Shown here: positions 8,012 through 16,276 of the stretch, piece by piece
Layout of the letters: each line of letters starts with the position of its first letter
Numbering within the stretch: the stretch's first letter is position 1
NCBI RefSeq assembly: GCF_005870035.1
Contig: NZ_SWJG01000002.1
Location: 558,001-622,000 of the forward strand
Direction of reading: 5' to 3'
Source of the DNA: Spirosoma lacussanchae
Lineage (GTDB): Bacteria; Bacteroidota; Bacteroidia; Cytophagales; Spirosomataceae
DNA: 64,000 nucleotides
Made by a program: the position numbers and the translations under genes
Notes under the pieces: generated by a model
What the model was told of the DNA's origin: nothing
The model's input: only the letters and a program-made list of their open reading frames with translations
Database searches by the model: none

Positions 8012-9205
8012 CTAGAACTGCCCGGCCTCTATGGCCAGCCATACATTACGTAAACCCAGAAAGGTCGTAAGCGCCACAACCAGCAGCATGGCTACATTCT
8101 GCCAGGGCCGGTTGCGGTATTGAGCCGGTAAAAGGGTTTTGTTGTTGACGGCCAGTAACAAAAAGACGGTCACCAGCGGAAGCAGCAGGCCGTTGGCCGC
8201 CTGCGCCAGAATGATTACCGGAATGGGTTTCACGCCGAGCAGGCCAAACGTCAGCCCTACGGCCATTACGATAAGCCAGGTTGCCCGGTAGCGGCCGGAT
8301 TGTTCAGACCAGCCCAGCATACTTCGACCCGTAACGGCAGCGGCCAGGGGGGCGGTCAGGGCCGACGTAAAACCAGCGGCAAAAAGCCCGAAGCCGAACA
8401 GCGCACCTGCCCAGCTTCCCAGGCGAGCGGACAATGTCTGTTCAAACGTTTGAAAGGAGAAATCGCCCGTAACGAGCATGCCCGAAACCAGAATTGCCAT
8501 GGAGATGAAGCCACCGATCAGGACAGCCAATGCAATACCAAACCGCATTTCGGTCAGCGATTGACCCTGCCCGATGCCCGAGCCTAAAAACAGATTATAG
8601 GGAACAATGGTAGTGCCGATTAACCCAATGACCAGTACGGTAGACCCGTCGGGCAAGGCAGGAATAAAAAGGGCTTTGGTTAATTCCATCGTATTAGGCG
8701 CCACGCTGACCGCTACATAGGCGAAGCAAAGCCCCATGGCAAAGACAATCAGCCCCAGGAGGTTTGCAATAAGGCGGGTAGAGCCTTGCCACAATAGGCC
8801 CACGCAGACAATACCGACTCCTACCGTTAACACCTGACTCGGCACACCCGTTAGTAGCGCCAGGCCGGATACTGCTCCCAAAATATTACCGGCCTGATAG
8901 GCTGCGCAACCCAGCGCGACGGCCCCAAACAGTACCGTCATCAGCCCGCGTACCCGGGAGCCGTAGGTTTGTGTCAACAGTTCGCCCAGACTCAAGCCGG
9001 AAGCTATGGTTACCCGAGCCGCGGCTTCCTGCAACAAAATAGTACCGAGGGTGGAGAAGGTCAGCGCCCAGAGCAGCCGAAGGCCGAAGCCGGAGCCAGC
9101 CATGGCGCAGGTCGTAACGGTGCCGGGACCGATGAAAGCCGCCGAGATAACCGACCAGAAAAGCACGCTGCCAAGACCAGCGCGGAGGGAGAGCGATTTA
9201 GGCAC
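8012..9205 (-). CDS. Nramp-family transporter homologue with altered metal-site motifs
   Basis: 397 residues from a GTG start with about 11 predicted membrane segments, the length and pattern of Nramp/MntH transporters. The helix-1 motif, normally DPGN, reads GPGT (residues 26-29, context SAAFIGPGTVTT). The helix-6 motif, normally MPHN, reads VPYN (201-204, context IGTTIVPYNLFLGSG). In characterised Nramp proteins the Asp and Asn of helix 1 and the Met of helix 6 bind Mn2+/Fe2+, so all three ligands are replaced here. The substrate is probably not a soft transition metal. A different cation or an organic substrate is possible. The next gene upstream on the same strand encodes Dps, but an imperfect hairpin lies between them. 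Confidence 0.8.
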   Translation of the reverse strand: MPKSLSLRAGLGSVLFWSVISAAFIGPGTVTTCAMAGSGFGLRLLWALTFSTLGTILLQEAAARVTIASGLSLGELLTQTYGSRVRGLMTVLFGAVALGCAAYQAGNILGAVSGLALLTGVPSQVLTVGVGIVCVGLLWQGSTRLIANLLGLIVFAMGLCFAYVAVSVAPNTMELTKALFIPALPDGSTVLVIGLIGTTIVPYNLFLGSGIGQGQSLTEMRFGIALAVLIGGFISMAILVSGMLVTGDFSFQTFEQTLSARLGSWAGALFGFGLFAAGFTSALTAPLAAAVTGRSMLGWSEQSGRYRATWLIVMAVGLTFGLLGVKPIPVIILAQAANGLLLPLVTVFLLLAVNNKTLLPAQYRNRPWQNVAMLLVVALTTFLGLRNVWLAIEAGQF

Positions 9206-9212
9206 GTCTACA

Positions 9213-9288
9213 AATGATAAATGATGAACGATGAATGTAGCCGAAAAAAACTACAATCCATTATTCATCATTTATCGTTCATCGTCCA
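9213..9288. repeat. Imperfect inverted repeat made of ATGAT/ATGAA-type units
   Basis: Left arm units GATAAATGATGAA and TGTAG recur in inverted order on the right (CTACA, TTCATCATTTATC), around an A-rich loop. The hairpin lies between dps and the Nramp-like gene and may end dps transcription. It resembles the low-complexity hairpin between rplY and prs. Confidence 0.5.
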
Positions 9289-9289
9289 G

Positions 9290-9814
9290 TTAGGACAAGT
9301 ACTTCCGAAGCATCCACGCCATTTTCTCGTGGGCCTCCATCATACCGGTCAGGAAGTCGGCCGTACCGGCGTCGTTCAGGTCTTCGTCGCAGGTGTCAAC
9401 GTCTTCGCGCAGTTCTCGGGTAATCTGCTCGTGATCGGCCAGCAGCCGATCGAACATATCGCGGGTTTTTATCTCACCACTGGTGTCTTCTTCCAGGCTG
9501 GTGCCTTTGATGAATTCAGCCATAGTGGAGAGTGGCTTACCACCCAGGGTACGGATGCGTTCGGCAACCTCGTCGATCATTTCTTCGAGCGCTTTATATT
9601 GCTCTTCGAAAAACTCGTGGTATTCCTTAAAGCTCGGACCCGCTACGTTCCAGTGATATTTACGGGTTTTAATATAGAGAACGTGCAGGTCGGCCAGGTA
9701 GGCATTGAGCAGTTCATTCGCTTTTTTGAGCGAGTCTTTCTCCAGACCGATATTCGGTTGAATGTTCTTCGGCTCTTTCTGTTGGGTTTCCGGTTTGTTC
9801 AGATCGGTAGTCAT
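9290..9814 (-). CDS. dps: Dps-family ferritin-like DNA-protection protein
   Basis: 174 residues from the ATG at 9814; the frame extends further upstream but without family similarity. The four-helix Dps fold is clear. Ferroxidase residues at the dimer interface are visible: KYHWNV (His), EYHEFFEEQYKALEEMIDEVAERI (His, then Asp and Glu), and the following LGG. Dps proteins form 12-subunit shells that oxidise and store Fe2+ using H2O2 and protect DNA in stationary phase. The N-terminal tail of about 30 residues is Lys/Gln-rich (NKPETQQKEPK) and could contact DNA. Neighbours on the same strand are the exported isomerase-like gene upstream and the Nramp-like gene downstream. Confidence 0.92.
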   Translation of the reverse strand: MTTDLNKPETQQKEPKNIQPNIGLEKDSLKKANELLNAYLADLHVLYIKTRKYHWNVAGPSFKEYHEFFEEQYKALEEMIDEVAERIRTLGGKPLSTMAEFIKGTSLEEDTSGEIKTRDMFDRLLADHEQITRELREDVDTCDEDLNDAGTADFLTGMMEAHEKMAWMLRKYLS

Positions 9815-9886
9815 AACATGGAGTGTGTATGTATTGGAAGTATAACCCGACCACACAGAAATTGTTGCCAATACCGACTGATGAAC

Positions 9887-10825
9887 TCAGATGAGTCCGG
9901 CGAAGACTTCGTTCGAATAAGCGATGTTGCGTTTCTGGGCTTCAACTGCTCCCATTGTATTCGGAGAGCCTTCTTCGAGACATTGCTCCAGCACCAGCAG
10001 CGGCCTGCGGTTGTGCGCTTTCAGGGCGCTGGTCAGTCGCCGGTAGTCGATGTCGCCGTCGGAAAAAGACTCCTGCCAGACGCCGTTTTTCGACTGGCGG
10101 ATGTGTACCTCAACGATGCGGTTACCGTAAAGCCGGACCACGTCGAACAGGGCTATCTGCGAATTGCCCGACCCCCGGTATACCCAGTGGGCGTCCAGGC
10201 AGAGCGACACATTTTTAGGATCGGAGCCCAGTAGCATATGATGAAATTCACGGGCCGCCTGCCGGTGTTCGGGCGCATGGGTATGATAGGCAAGGGTCAT
10301 CCCCCGCTGGCGGAGTTCAGCCCCGAGCCGGTCGAGATTTTTGACCTGTTCGGCCAGTTGTTCATCGGTCTTGTCGTCTTTGGTGCCCCAGCGGATGGGG
10401 TTGGGGTTGGTAACGATCACCCGCGAGCCCAGGGGCTTCACGGCCTCAGCAATGGCCAGTACCGACGCGATAGATTTTGGGGCCTCGTCGGGTTGGTGCA
10501 GCGAGCTGTTGACGTACAGAGATGGCATCGTCAGCTTGTACTTAGTCAGGTAAGGCGCCAGCTTTTTCACCTCATCGACGCTGGTAAACGACGGTTCGTA
10601 GGCGGTTAGTCCGGTCTTTACATACTCGCTCAGCGACGCGTCGGGGTCGGCCATCCAGTCTTTCTGCTCACGCCCGTAAAAGGTGCTCCAGGTATAGGCG
10701 TTGCAGGAAAGAGGCTGGCGCTCCGGCGCAGCCGAATGCCCTTCCGCTGGCTTGATATCGGGGAGCAACGTCGCGCCGGTAAGTGCCGTGAGCGACGATA
10801 AGAAATTTCGTCTGGTTGAAAACAT
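9887..10825 (-). CDS. Tat-exported sugar phosphate isomerase/epimerase-like TIM-barrel protein
   Basis: 312 residues from the ATG at 10825; a TTG two codons upstream is less likely. The N-terminus is a twin-arginine signal (STRRNFLSSLTALTGATLLP). The mature part is an AP-endonuclease-2/xylose-isomerase-like TIM barrel: the strand-end motif LAYHTHAPEHRQ, then SLCLDAHWVYRGSG and IVEVHIRQSKNG with acidic and His residues expected to bind a divalent metal, and LVLEQCLEEG near the end. Exported members of this family are common in Bacteroidota, and their substrates are mostly unknown sugars or inositols. It lies 72 bp upstream of dps on the same strand. Confidence 0.82.
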   Translation of the reverse strand: MFSTRRNFLSSLTALTGATLLPDIKPAEGHSAAPERQPLSCNAYTWSTFYGREQKDWMADPDASLSEYVKTGLTAYEPSFTSVDEVKKLAPYLTKYKLTMPSLYVNSSLHQPDEAPKSIASVLAIAEAVKPLGSRVIVTNPNPIRWGTKDDKTDEQLAEQVKNLDRLGAELRQRGMTLAYHTHAPEHRQAAREFHHMLLGSDPKNVSLCLDAHWVYRGSGNSQIALFDVVRLYGNRIVEVHIRQSKNGVWQESFSDGDIDYRRLTSALKAHNRRPLLVLEQCLEEGSPNTMGAVEAQKRNIAYSNEVFAGLI

Positions 10826-11003
10826 AAGCAATAAACGATAACCGGTTTCCCGCCTGTAAGCCCAGTCGATGCCCCTAAAAAGCTGAGTAACCTTTTCAAG
10901 GTGCTGGTTGTCAGTTAAGTAAGGTAATGCCGGGCAGGCAGTTAGGTTTTTCTATCTATGGTCTGGCGGGATATTAGGGTGAAAAGGGGCGGCCCATCCG
11001 GAT

Positions 11004-14000
11004 TTACCCGACTCCGCCACCGCCGGGGGTTTCGATGCGGATGCGTTCGCCAGCCTGCATGGGTCGGGTGAAAATGCCAGGCATGTCTTCTTCGCTGCCA
11101 TCCTGCCGGAGCAGGGTTTGCCGGCCTACCGCACCGGGCTGGCCGCCCCCTAAGCCATAGGGCGCCATCAGCCGGTGCTGACTCAGCAGGGTAGCCTGGG
11201 CTGGTTCCAGAAACTCGATCTCACGAACAATGCCATCGCCACCGCGCCACTGGCCGCTGCCGCCCGAGCCGGGGCGTATGCCGAACTGGTGGAGCCGGAC
11301 GGGGTAGCGTCGTTCCAGTTCTTCGGGGTCGGTCAGTTTAGTGTTAGTCATGTGCTGATGAACCGCCGAACGCCCGTCAGCGCCCGGCGTCGCTCCCGTG
11401 CCTCCGCCAATGGTTTCGTAATAGCCCATCGTGGCGGTGCCGAACAGAAAATTGTTCATGGTCCCCTGACTGCAGGCCGCCAGTCCCAAGGCCTTCAGCA
11501 GCGTATCGACCAGCCGCTGGCTCACCTCGGTATTGCCGCCCACCACGGCCGGACATTCCGTTTCATGGTTGGGAAAGACTGGGTTCAGGAATGAGGATTC
11601 GGGCAGAACCAAATCCACGGGTGCCATCAGCCCTTCGTTGAGCGGTATATCACTGACGGTAGCGTCGGTCCCTACCCACAACCGGAGCACATACAGAATG
11701 GCGCTGTGCAGAATCGAAACGTTGGCGTTCAGATTATGGGGGTGTACGGCCGAAGTGCCCGAAAAGTCGATGGTGATACGCCCATTGGCTATGGTCAGAC
11801 TCACCCGAATCGTATGCCCGTCGTCGAGTGATTCGTCGGCCGCGAAGGTCTGCCCGTCGAAGCGATGCAGTACAGTTGTGATGATTGCGGTAGCGGAGTT
11901 CTTCAGCTGGGTCATATACTGCTGAACCGTAGCCAGACCGTATTGCCGGACGAGGGTGCGCAGAGCCGTTTCGCCCGCCCGCAGCGAGGCCAGGGCGGCT
12001 TCTATATCGGCGCGGTTCTCGGCCAGGGAGCGGGTGGGGTAGGGCGCCTGCGTGAACCGTGCCTGTAAGCCCGTTCCCGCATCGCCATCCCACAAAAACT
12101 GACCTGCTTTAACAACATACTGGGGCTCCAGTACGACCCCTTCCTCGGCCAGCCGGGTAGCATCGGGGGGCATCGATCCCGGCACTTTGCCGCCTATTTC
12201 GGCGTGGTGAGCCCGGTTGATGACGTAGCCGATCAGCTGCGCGTCGTCCGTAAATACGCCCTGCAGGAGGGTGACATCGGGCAGATGGGAACCGCCGTAT
12301 TTCGGGTGGTTGGTGATAATGACATCGCCCGGAGCCAGGGGGAGTTTATCGAGGCAAAGCCGCGCGCATACGCCCAGACTGCCCAGATGAACCGGAATAT
12401 GGGGAGCGTTGGCTACCAGCTCGGCCCGGGCGTCGAGCAGGGCGCACGAAAAATCGAGTCGTTCTTTTACATTGGTTGAGAACGCAGTACGCTGGAGCTG
12501 CGCGCCCATCTCTTCGGCAATAGCCCGAAAACGCTGGGTGAATAGCTCCAGCTGAATAACGTCGGCCTGCTCCGCTTCGTCCGTCGAAATTGGCCCGGAC
12601 TGGAAATCATCCGGAGAATCGTAGTCGGCAATGTAGTTAATAAGCGCATTCTGGTCAGCCTGGATCACTACACGCCAGCCGGGTTCAACGAAGGCCGAGG
12701 AGGTGGTATTCAGCAGCAAGGCCGGGCCACGGAAGGTGTCGCCTTCCCGCAAGCGGGTCCAGTCATAGGCCGGGTAGGTATCCGTCTCGAACGACGAAAC
12801 AGCATGCCGATGGCTGACCGGCGGCCCGTTCTCCGGAACCTCAGGGCTGATTGTACTGACAACAACCCGTAGACTTTCTACGTCGATCGGGCGGGGCTGG
12901 CCGGTGCTGGTGCCGGGATAGTGCCCGTAGAGTTGCTGGTACCTGGTTCGGAAATCGTCGGCCAGGTTATCGCTGAAGGGTATTTCCAGGCTGGCCTCCT
13001 GCCCCTGGAGCCGAAGAAATACGTTCACGGAGTCGGTTCTGATAGCAGCATCCGCGGCTATGTCCTGCCGCAGGGCCCGGGTAGCCTGCTCAACCAGCTC
13101 GCTGGCGATGGTCGGTAGCTGGTCGCTAACCTGATGAAGCGGCTGAAGCACCGACCGGGCAGCCATTCGTTCGATACGAGCCTGACCGATCCCATAGGCA
13201 CTGAGCAGCCCCCCGTCGAAAGGAAGTATAATTCGTTCCATACCCAGAAGCCGGGCGATGGCACAGCCGTGGAGTCCGCCGGCTCCGCCGAAGACCAGCA
13301 GGCTATAGTGGGCAGGATCAAACCCTTTGGCTACCGAAATTTTGCGGATAGCCCCCGCCATCGTTTCGTTCGCAATGCGTTCGAATCCGCGCAGCAGGGT
13401 AGCCGGATCGGGTTGGGTGCCGGTCTTCGACTCAATTTGAAGGCTTATGGTCTGCAGGGCATCCTGTGCTTTCTCGGGGAAGACCGGAATGCCGAACTGG
13501 CTGGGATGAAGTTTGCCCAGCAGCAAGTTGACATCCGTAATGGTCAACAGCGCCGGGGCCGACGGGGAGGTAGCTCCGTAACAGGCCGGACCGGGGTTGG
13601 CACCGGCGCTCTGTGGCCCTACGCGCAGCTGAGCGCCGTCAAACCAGCAGATGGAGCCTCCGCCGGCCGCCACGGTTTCGATCGACAGCGACGGAAGCTG
13701 CAGGTCAAACGGGCCGATGGGAGTCGAATAACGATAGTCGGGGGTTTGCTGAATCCTGGCTACATCGGTGCTGGTGCCACCCATGTCGAGGGTTAGGGTG
13801 CCGGGTTGCATCAGGCTGTTGGCTACAGCCGCTGCGCCAATGACACCACCCGCAGGGCCGCTGAGCAGGCTGTCTTTGGGCCGGAACAGATCCGCCCGCA
13901 CTAGCCCACCCGCACTGGTCATAACCCGCACGGGCTGTTTGCCCGCTGTGCCGTTACCCAACTGCGTCTGTACGTTGTTTAGGTATGACCGCAGCACCGG

Positions 14001-14846
14001 AGTCAGATACGCGTCGATGACGGCGGTCTGGGTGCGGGAAACGTAGCCGGGGGCGGTCGATACGTCGGTGGAGAGGGTGATGACAGGAAACCCTTCGGCC
14101 AGTAGTGTCTCGCGTAGCTGCTGCTCATGCGCCGGATTCCGATAGGCATTCAGCAGCGAGATCGCCACGGCCTCGGGTTTGATCTGCCGGAGCTGATCGA
14201 TGAGTGTCGCGAGCGCAGGCCCGGCCAGTGACGTCAGTACCTGGCCGTCGGCAGCCATGCGTTCGTCAACTTCGAATACCTCTTCATACAGCACCTCGGC
14301 GGGTGGTATAGCCAGCTGAAACAGGTTGGGTCGCTGCTGGGTACCGATTCGGAGCAAATCCCGAAAGCCTTTGGTGATCAGCAACGCAACCCGGGCGCCT
14401 TTTCGCTCGAGTAGCGCATTGGTGCCCCGGGTGGTACCCAGCCGCATGTCCAGGGCCGGAAAAGGCTGCTGGAGCGGGGTTTGGGTCAGCAGCCGGGTGG
14501 CGAGTACCGGGGCTTCTTCGTTCGTGAACAGTTCTACCGTTAGCCGGTCCAGCCCCCGCGCCCGAAGTAGCGCCGAGCCGTCTACGGGGCCGGTTGGGGC
14601 GTTTACGACTAACTGCCCGTCGGCGTTCAGCGATGCCACCGTAAATGTTTCGCCCGTTTCGATGAGCCGGAGCTGGTACCCGTCGAAGAGGGGGGCAGTC
14701 AGCCATGACGCGGTTAGCCGATCATGAATCAGCTGGGCCCGAAGTCGGCTACTGCTGAGCACTTTTGTGCGGTGTAAAACGCCGTTGGGGGCCAGGCCGA
14801 GCCCATCGGTAAAGGTTCCGCCTGTATCAATCCAGATCTGCCACAT
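11004..14846 (-). CDS. Fused HyuA-HyuB protein, probable ATP-dependent 5-oxoprolinase
   Basis: 1280 residues, the size of the fused eukaryotic-type 5-oxoprolinase (OPLAH). Residues 1 to about 690 are the HyuA half: the ASKHA-type phosphate loop DTGGTFTDG at 7-15, [22 protein letters not shown], the second nucleotide motif [13 protein letters not shown], and [18 protein letters not shown]. Residues about 760-1275 are the HyuB half ([52 protein letters not shown]) ending in a Gly-rich tail. The family hydrolyses 5-oxoproline or hydantoins with ATP. The end-to-end match to OPLAH favours 5-oxoproline to glutamate, but hydantoin substrates cannot be excluded. The start codon is 3 bp past the stop of the DeoR-type regulator, so the two form one transcription unit. 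Confidence 0.85.
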   Translation of the reverse strand: MWQIWIDTGGTFTDGLGLAPNGVLHRTKVLSSSRLRAQLIHDRLTASWLTAPLFDGYQLRLIETGETFTVASLNADGQLVVNAPTGPVDGSALLRARGLDRLTVELFTNEEAPVLATRLLTQTPLQQPFPALDMRLGTTRGTNALLERKGARVALLITKGFRDLLRIGTQQRPNLFQLAIPPAEVLYEEVFEVDERMAADGQVLTSLAGPALATLIDQLRQIKPEAVAISLLNAYRNPAHEQQLRETLLAEGFPVITLSTDVSTAPGYVSRTQTAVIDAYLTPVLRSYLNNVQTQLGNGTAGKQPVRVMTSAGGLVRADLFRPKDSLLSGPAGGVIGAAAVANSLMQPGTLTLDMGGTSTDVARIQQTPDYRYSTPIGPFDLQLPSLSIETVAAGGGSICWFDGAQLRVGPQSAGANPGPACYGATSPSAPALLTITDVNLLLGKLHPSQFGIPVFPEKAQDALQTISLQIESKTGTQPDPATLLRGFERIANETMAGAIRKISVAKGFDPAHYSLLVFGGAGGLHGCAIARLLGMERIILPFDGGLLSAYGIGQARIERMAARSVLQPLHQVSDQLPTIASELVEQATRALRQDIAADAAIRTDSVNVFLRLQGQEASLEIPFSDNLADDFRTRYQQLYGHYPGTSTGQPRPIDVESLRVVVSTISPEVPENGPPVSHRHAVSSFETDTYPAYDWTRLREGDTFRGPALLLNTTSSAFVEPGWRVVIQADQNALINYIADYDSPDDFQSGPISTDEAEQADVIQLELFTQRFRAIAEEMGAQLQRTAFSTNVKERLDFSCALLDARAELVANAPHIPVHLGSLGVCARLCLDKLPLAPGDVIITNHPKYGGSHLPDVTLLQGVFTDDAQLIGYVINRAHHAEIGGKVPGSMPPDATRLAEEGVVLEPQYVVKAGQFLWDGDAGTGLQARFTQAPYPTRSLAENRADIEAALASLRAGETALRTLVRQYGLATVQQYMTQLKNSATAIITTVLHRFDGQTFAADESLDDGHTIRVSLTIANGRITIDFSGTSAVHPHNLNANVSILHSAILYVLRLWVGTDATVSDIPLNEGLMAPVDLVLPESSFLNPVFPNHETECPAVVGGNTEVSQRLVDTLLKALGLAACSQGTMNNFLFGTATMGYYETIGGGTGATPGADGRSAVHQHMTNTKLTDPEELERRYPVRLHQFGIRPGSGGSGQWRGGDGIVREIEFLEPAQATLLSQHRLMAPYGLGGGQPGAVGRQTLLRQDGSEEDMPGIFTRPMQAGERIRIETPGGGGVG

Positions 14847-14849
14847 GGG

Positions 14850-15602
14850 TTAGTTCATCACAGTAACCCCCGCCTGCCGGTAGGCGTCAACGACATCGGG
14901 TCGGGCTTCATTGTCCGTAATCAGGATGTCGAACAGGGTTAAAGGCGCAAAATAGAGGTATTTCTCGGTTTCCAATTTAGCGGAGTGACACAGCAGGTAC
15001 GTTGTTTCGGCCTGCCGGGCCATGGCTACGGCGGTGCTGGCTTCTCGTTCGCTGTTGGCTGTCAGTCCTTTGCGTAGTGAAATGCCATCAACGCCAATGA
15101 AGGCCCGGTTGGCCCGGTAGCGGGCTATGTGCTCCTCGGCAATAAGGCCATGTACTGCCTGCCGGTCTTTGTCCACTTCGCCCCCCACCAGGTTTACCGA
15201 TACCGAACTGTTTATCAACTCGGCAACAACCGGCAGCGAATTGGTGATGACCGTAATACGCCGGTTGCGAATAAACGGGCATAACCGGAAAACGGTACTG
15301 CCACAATCCATGAAAAGTATGTCGCCTTCCTGAATGGTTTGAGCGGCCAGCTGGCAGATATAATCTTTCTGGTCAGCATTAACGGCGGCTTTGTTTTCAA
15401 ACCGAAAGGCATCGGTAACCGCACTCACCTTCATGGCCCCGCCCCGCGTCCGGTAGACCAGCCCCTGGGCCGCCAGCTGCACCAAATCGCGCCGAACTGT
15501 CATCTCAGAGGTGTGCAACAACTCAGCCAGTTCCTGCACCTCTACCGAGCCGCGTTCCTCTACCGTTTGTACAATGAGCCGTTTGCGATTTTGAAAATTC
15601 AT
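14850..15602 (-). CDS. DeoR-family transcriptional regulator
   Basis: 250 residues from the ATG at 15602 (MNFQNRKRLIVQTVEERGSVEV), preceded by a purine-rich AAGAGAA. The longer frame begins with a TTG inside the repeat region and is unlikely. Residues 1-57 are the DeoR winged helix (LAELLHTSEMTVRRDLVQLAAQGLVYRTRGGA). The rest is the sugar-phosphate-binding DeoRC domain (LFMDCGSTVFRLCPFI, NLVGGEVDKDRQAVHGLIAEEHIARYRANRAFIGVDGIS). Such proteins are usually repressors released by a phosphorylated sugar. Its tight linkage to the 5-oxoprolinase homologue makes that its likely target, which would be an unusual regulon for a DeoR protein. The divergent gene is nudK, 53 bp away. Confidence 0.9.
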   Translation of the reverse strand: MNFQNRKRLIVQTVEERGSVEVQELAELLHTSEMTVRRDLVQLAAQGLVYRTRGGAMKVSAVTDAFRFENKAAVNADQKDYICQLAAQTIQEGDILFMDCGSTVFRLCPFIRNRRITVITNSLPVVAELINSSVSVNLVGGEVDKDRQAVHGLIAEEHIARYRANRAFIGVDGISLRKGLTANSEREASTAVAMARQAETTYLLCHSAKLETEKYLYFAPLTLFDILITDNEARPDVVDAYRQAGVTVMN

Positions 15603-15620
15603 ATCATTTCTCTTCTTTTG

Positions 15621-15655
15621 TTCAAAAATAAACAATTTCAAACATAAATAAACAA
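15621..15655. promoter_or_regulatory. Candidate DeoR-type operator: two direct repeats 20 bp apart
   Basis: On the plus strand AAATAAACAA occurs at 15626-15635 and again at 15646-15655, exactly 20 bp (about two helical turns) apart. Read on the minus strand each is TTGTTTATTT followed by (A/T)TG. The repeats fill the 53-bp space between the regulator and nudK, the expected place for an autoregulatory operator. Assignment to the adjacent DeoR protein is inferred. Confidence 0.55.
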
Positions 15656-16246
15656 ATGGTGGCTGAACGTATTCGCATAACCGACGAAAAACTGCTGTCT
15701 GACAACTGGTATGTATTAAGACGATACACCTTCGATTATTTGGGGAAAAACGGACAATGGACTACGCAGCAACGCGAAGCCTATGATCGTGGCAACGGCG
15801 CGACCATATTGTTGCACAACCCCGAAACCGACACCGTTATCCTGACCCGCCAGTTTCGGCTACCAACCTACGTCAATGGCAATGATACCGGTGGCCCACT
15901 GGCTGGTATGCTGATCGAGACCTGCGCCGGCCTGCTGGACAACGACGATCCGCAAACGGCTATTCTTCGCGAAACGGAAGAAGAGACCGGCTATCGGCTG
16001 CAGGCGGTCGAGAAAGTGATGGAAGCGTATATGAGTCCCGGCTCAGTCACCGAAAAGCTGTTTTTCTACCTGGCTGAATACACGGCCGACACCGAACGAG
16101 AAGCCGGTGGCGGAATCGATGAAGAGGAGATCGATATACTGGAGCTGCCACTCAGTCAGGCCATGGCCATGATCGGAACGGGCGAGATCAAAGATGGAAA
16201 AACCATTATGTTGCTTCAGCACCTGCGGTTACGGCAACTGGCCTGA
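15656..16246 (+). CDS. nudK: GDP-mannose pyrophosphatase NudK (Nudix hydrolase)
   Basis: 196 residues, closely matching E. coli NudK along its whole length: EKLLSDNWYVLRRYTFDY, QREAYDRGNGATILLHN, the Nudix box AGLLDNDDPQTAILRETEEETGY, EAYMSPGSVTEKLFFYLAEY, GGGIDEEEIDILELP and GEIKDGKTIMLLQHL. NudK hydrolyses GDP-mannose and related nucleotide sugars (also ADP-ribose weakly) with Mg2+, giving GMP and the sugar 1-phosphate. It acts in the cytoplasm as a dimer. The gene starts right at the edge of the repeat operator next to the DeoR gene, so the regulator may control both directions. A hairpin terminator overlaps its stop codon. Confidence 0.92.
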   Translation: MVAERIRITDEKLLSDNWYVLRRYTFDYLGKNGQWTTQQREAYDRGNGATILLHNPETDTVILTRQFRLPTYVNGNDTGGPLAGMLIETCAGLLDNDDPQTAILRETEEETGYRLQAVEKVMEAYMSPGSVTEKLFFYLAEYTADTEREAGGGIDEEEIDILELPLSQAMAMIGTGEIKDGKTIMLLQHLRLRQLA

Positions 16247-16266
16247 CAATTTTGGTCAGGCCAGTT
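16236..16266. terminator. Hairpin terminator between convergent genes
   Basis: A perfect 12-bp inverted repeat (AACTGGCCTGAC / GTCAGGCCAGTT) with loop AATTTTG. It includes the nudK stop codon and ends 11 bp before the stop of the convergent PIG-L gene. It has no long T-run, so termination strength is uncertain. Confidence 0.65.
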
Positions 16267-16276
16267 GATAGTCGGG

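Noticed and set aside
15603..15641. Longer N-terminus for the DeoR regulator
   Set aside because: The first codon would be TTG inside the repeat operator; the ATG at 15602 has a purine-rich leader and begins the normal DeoR helix-turn-helix.
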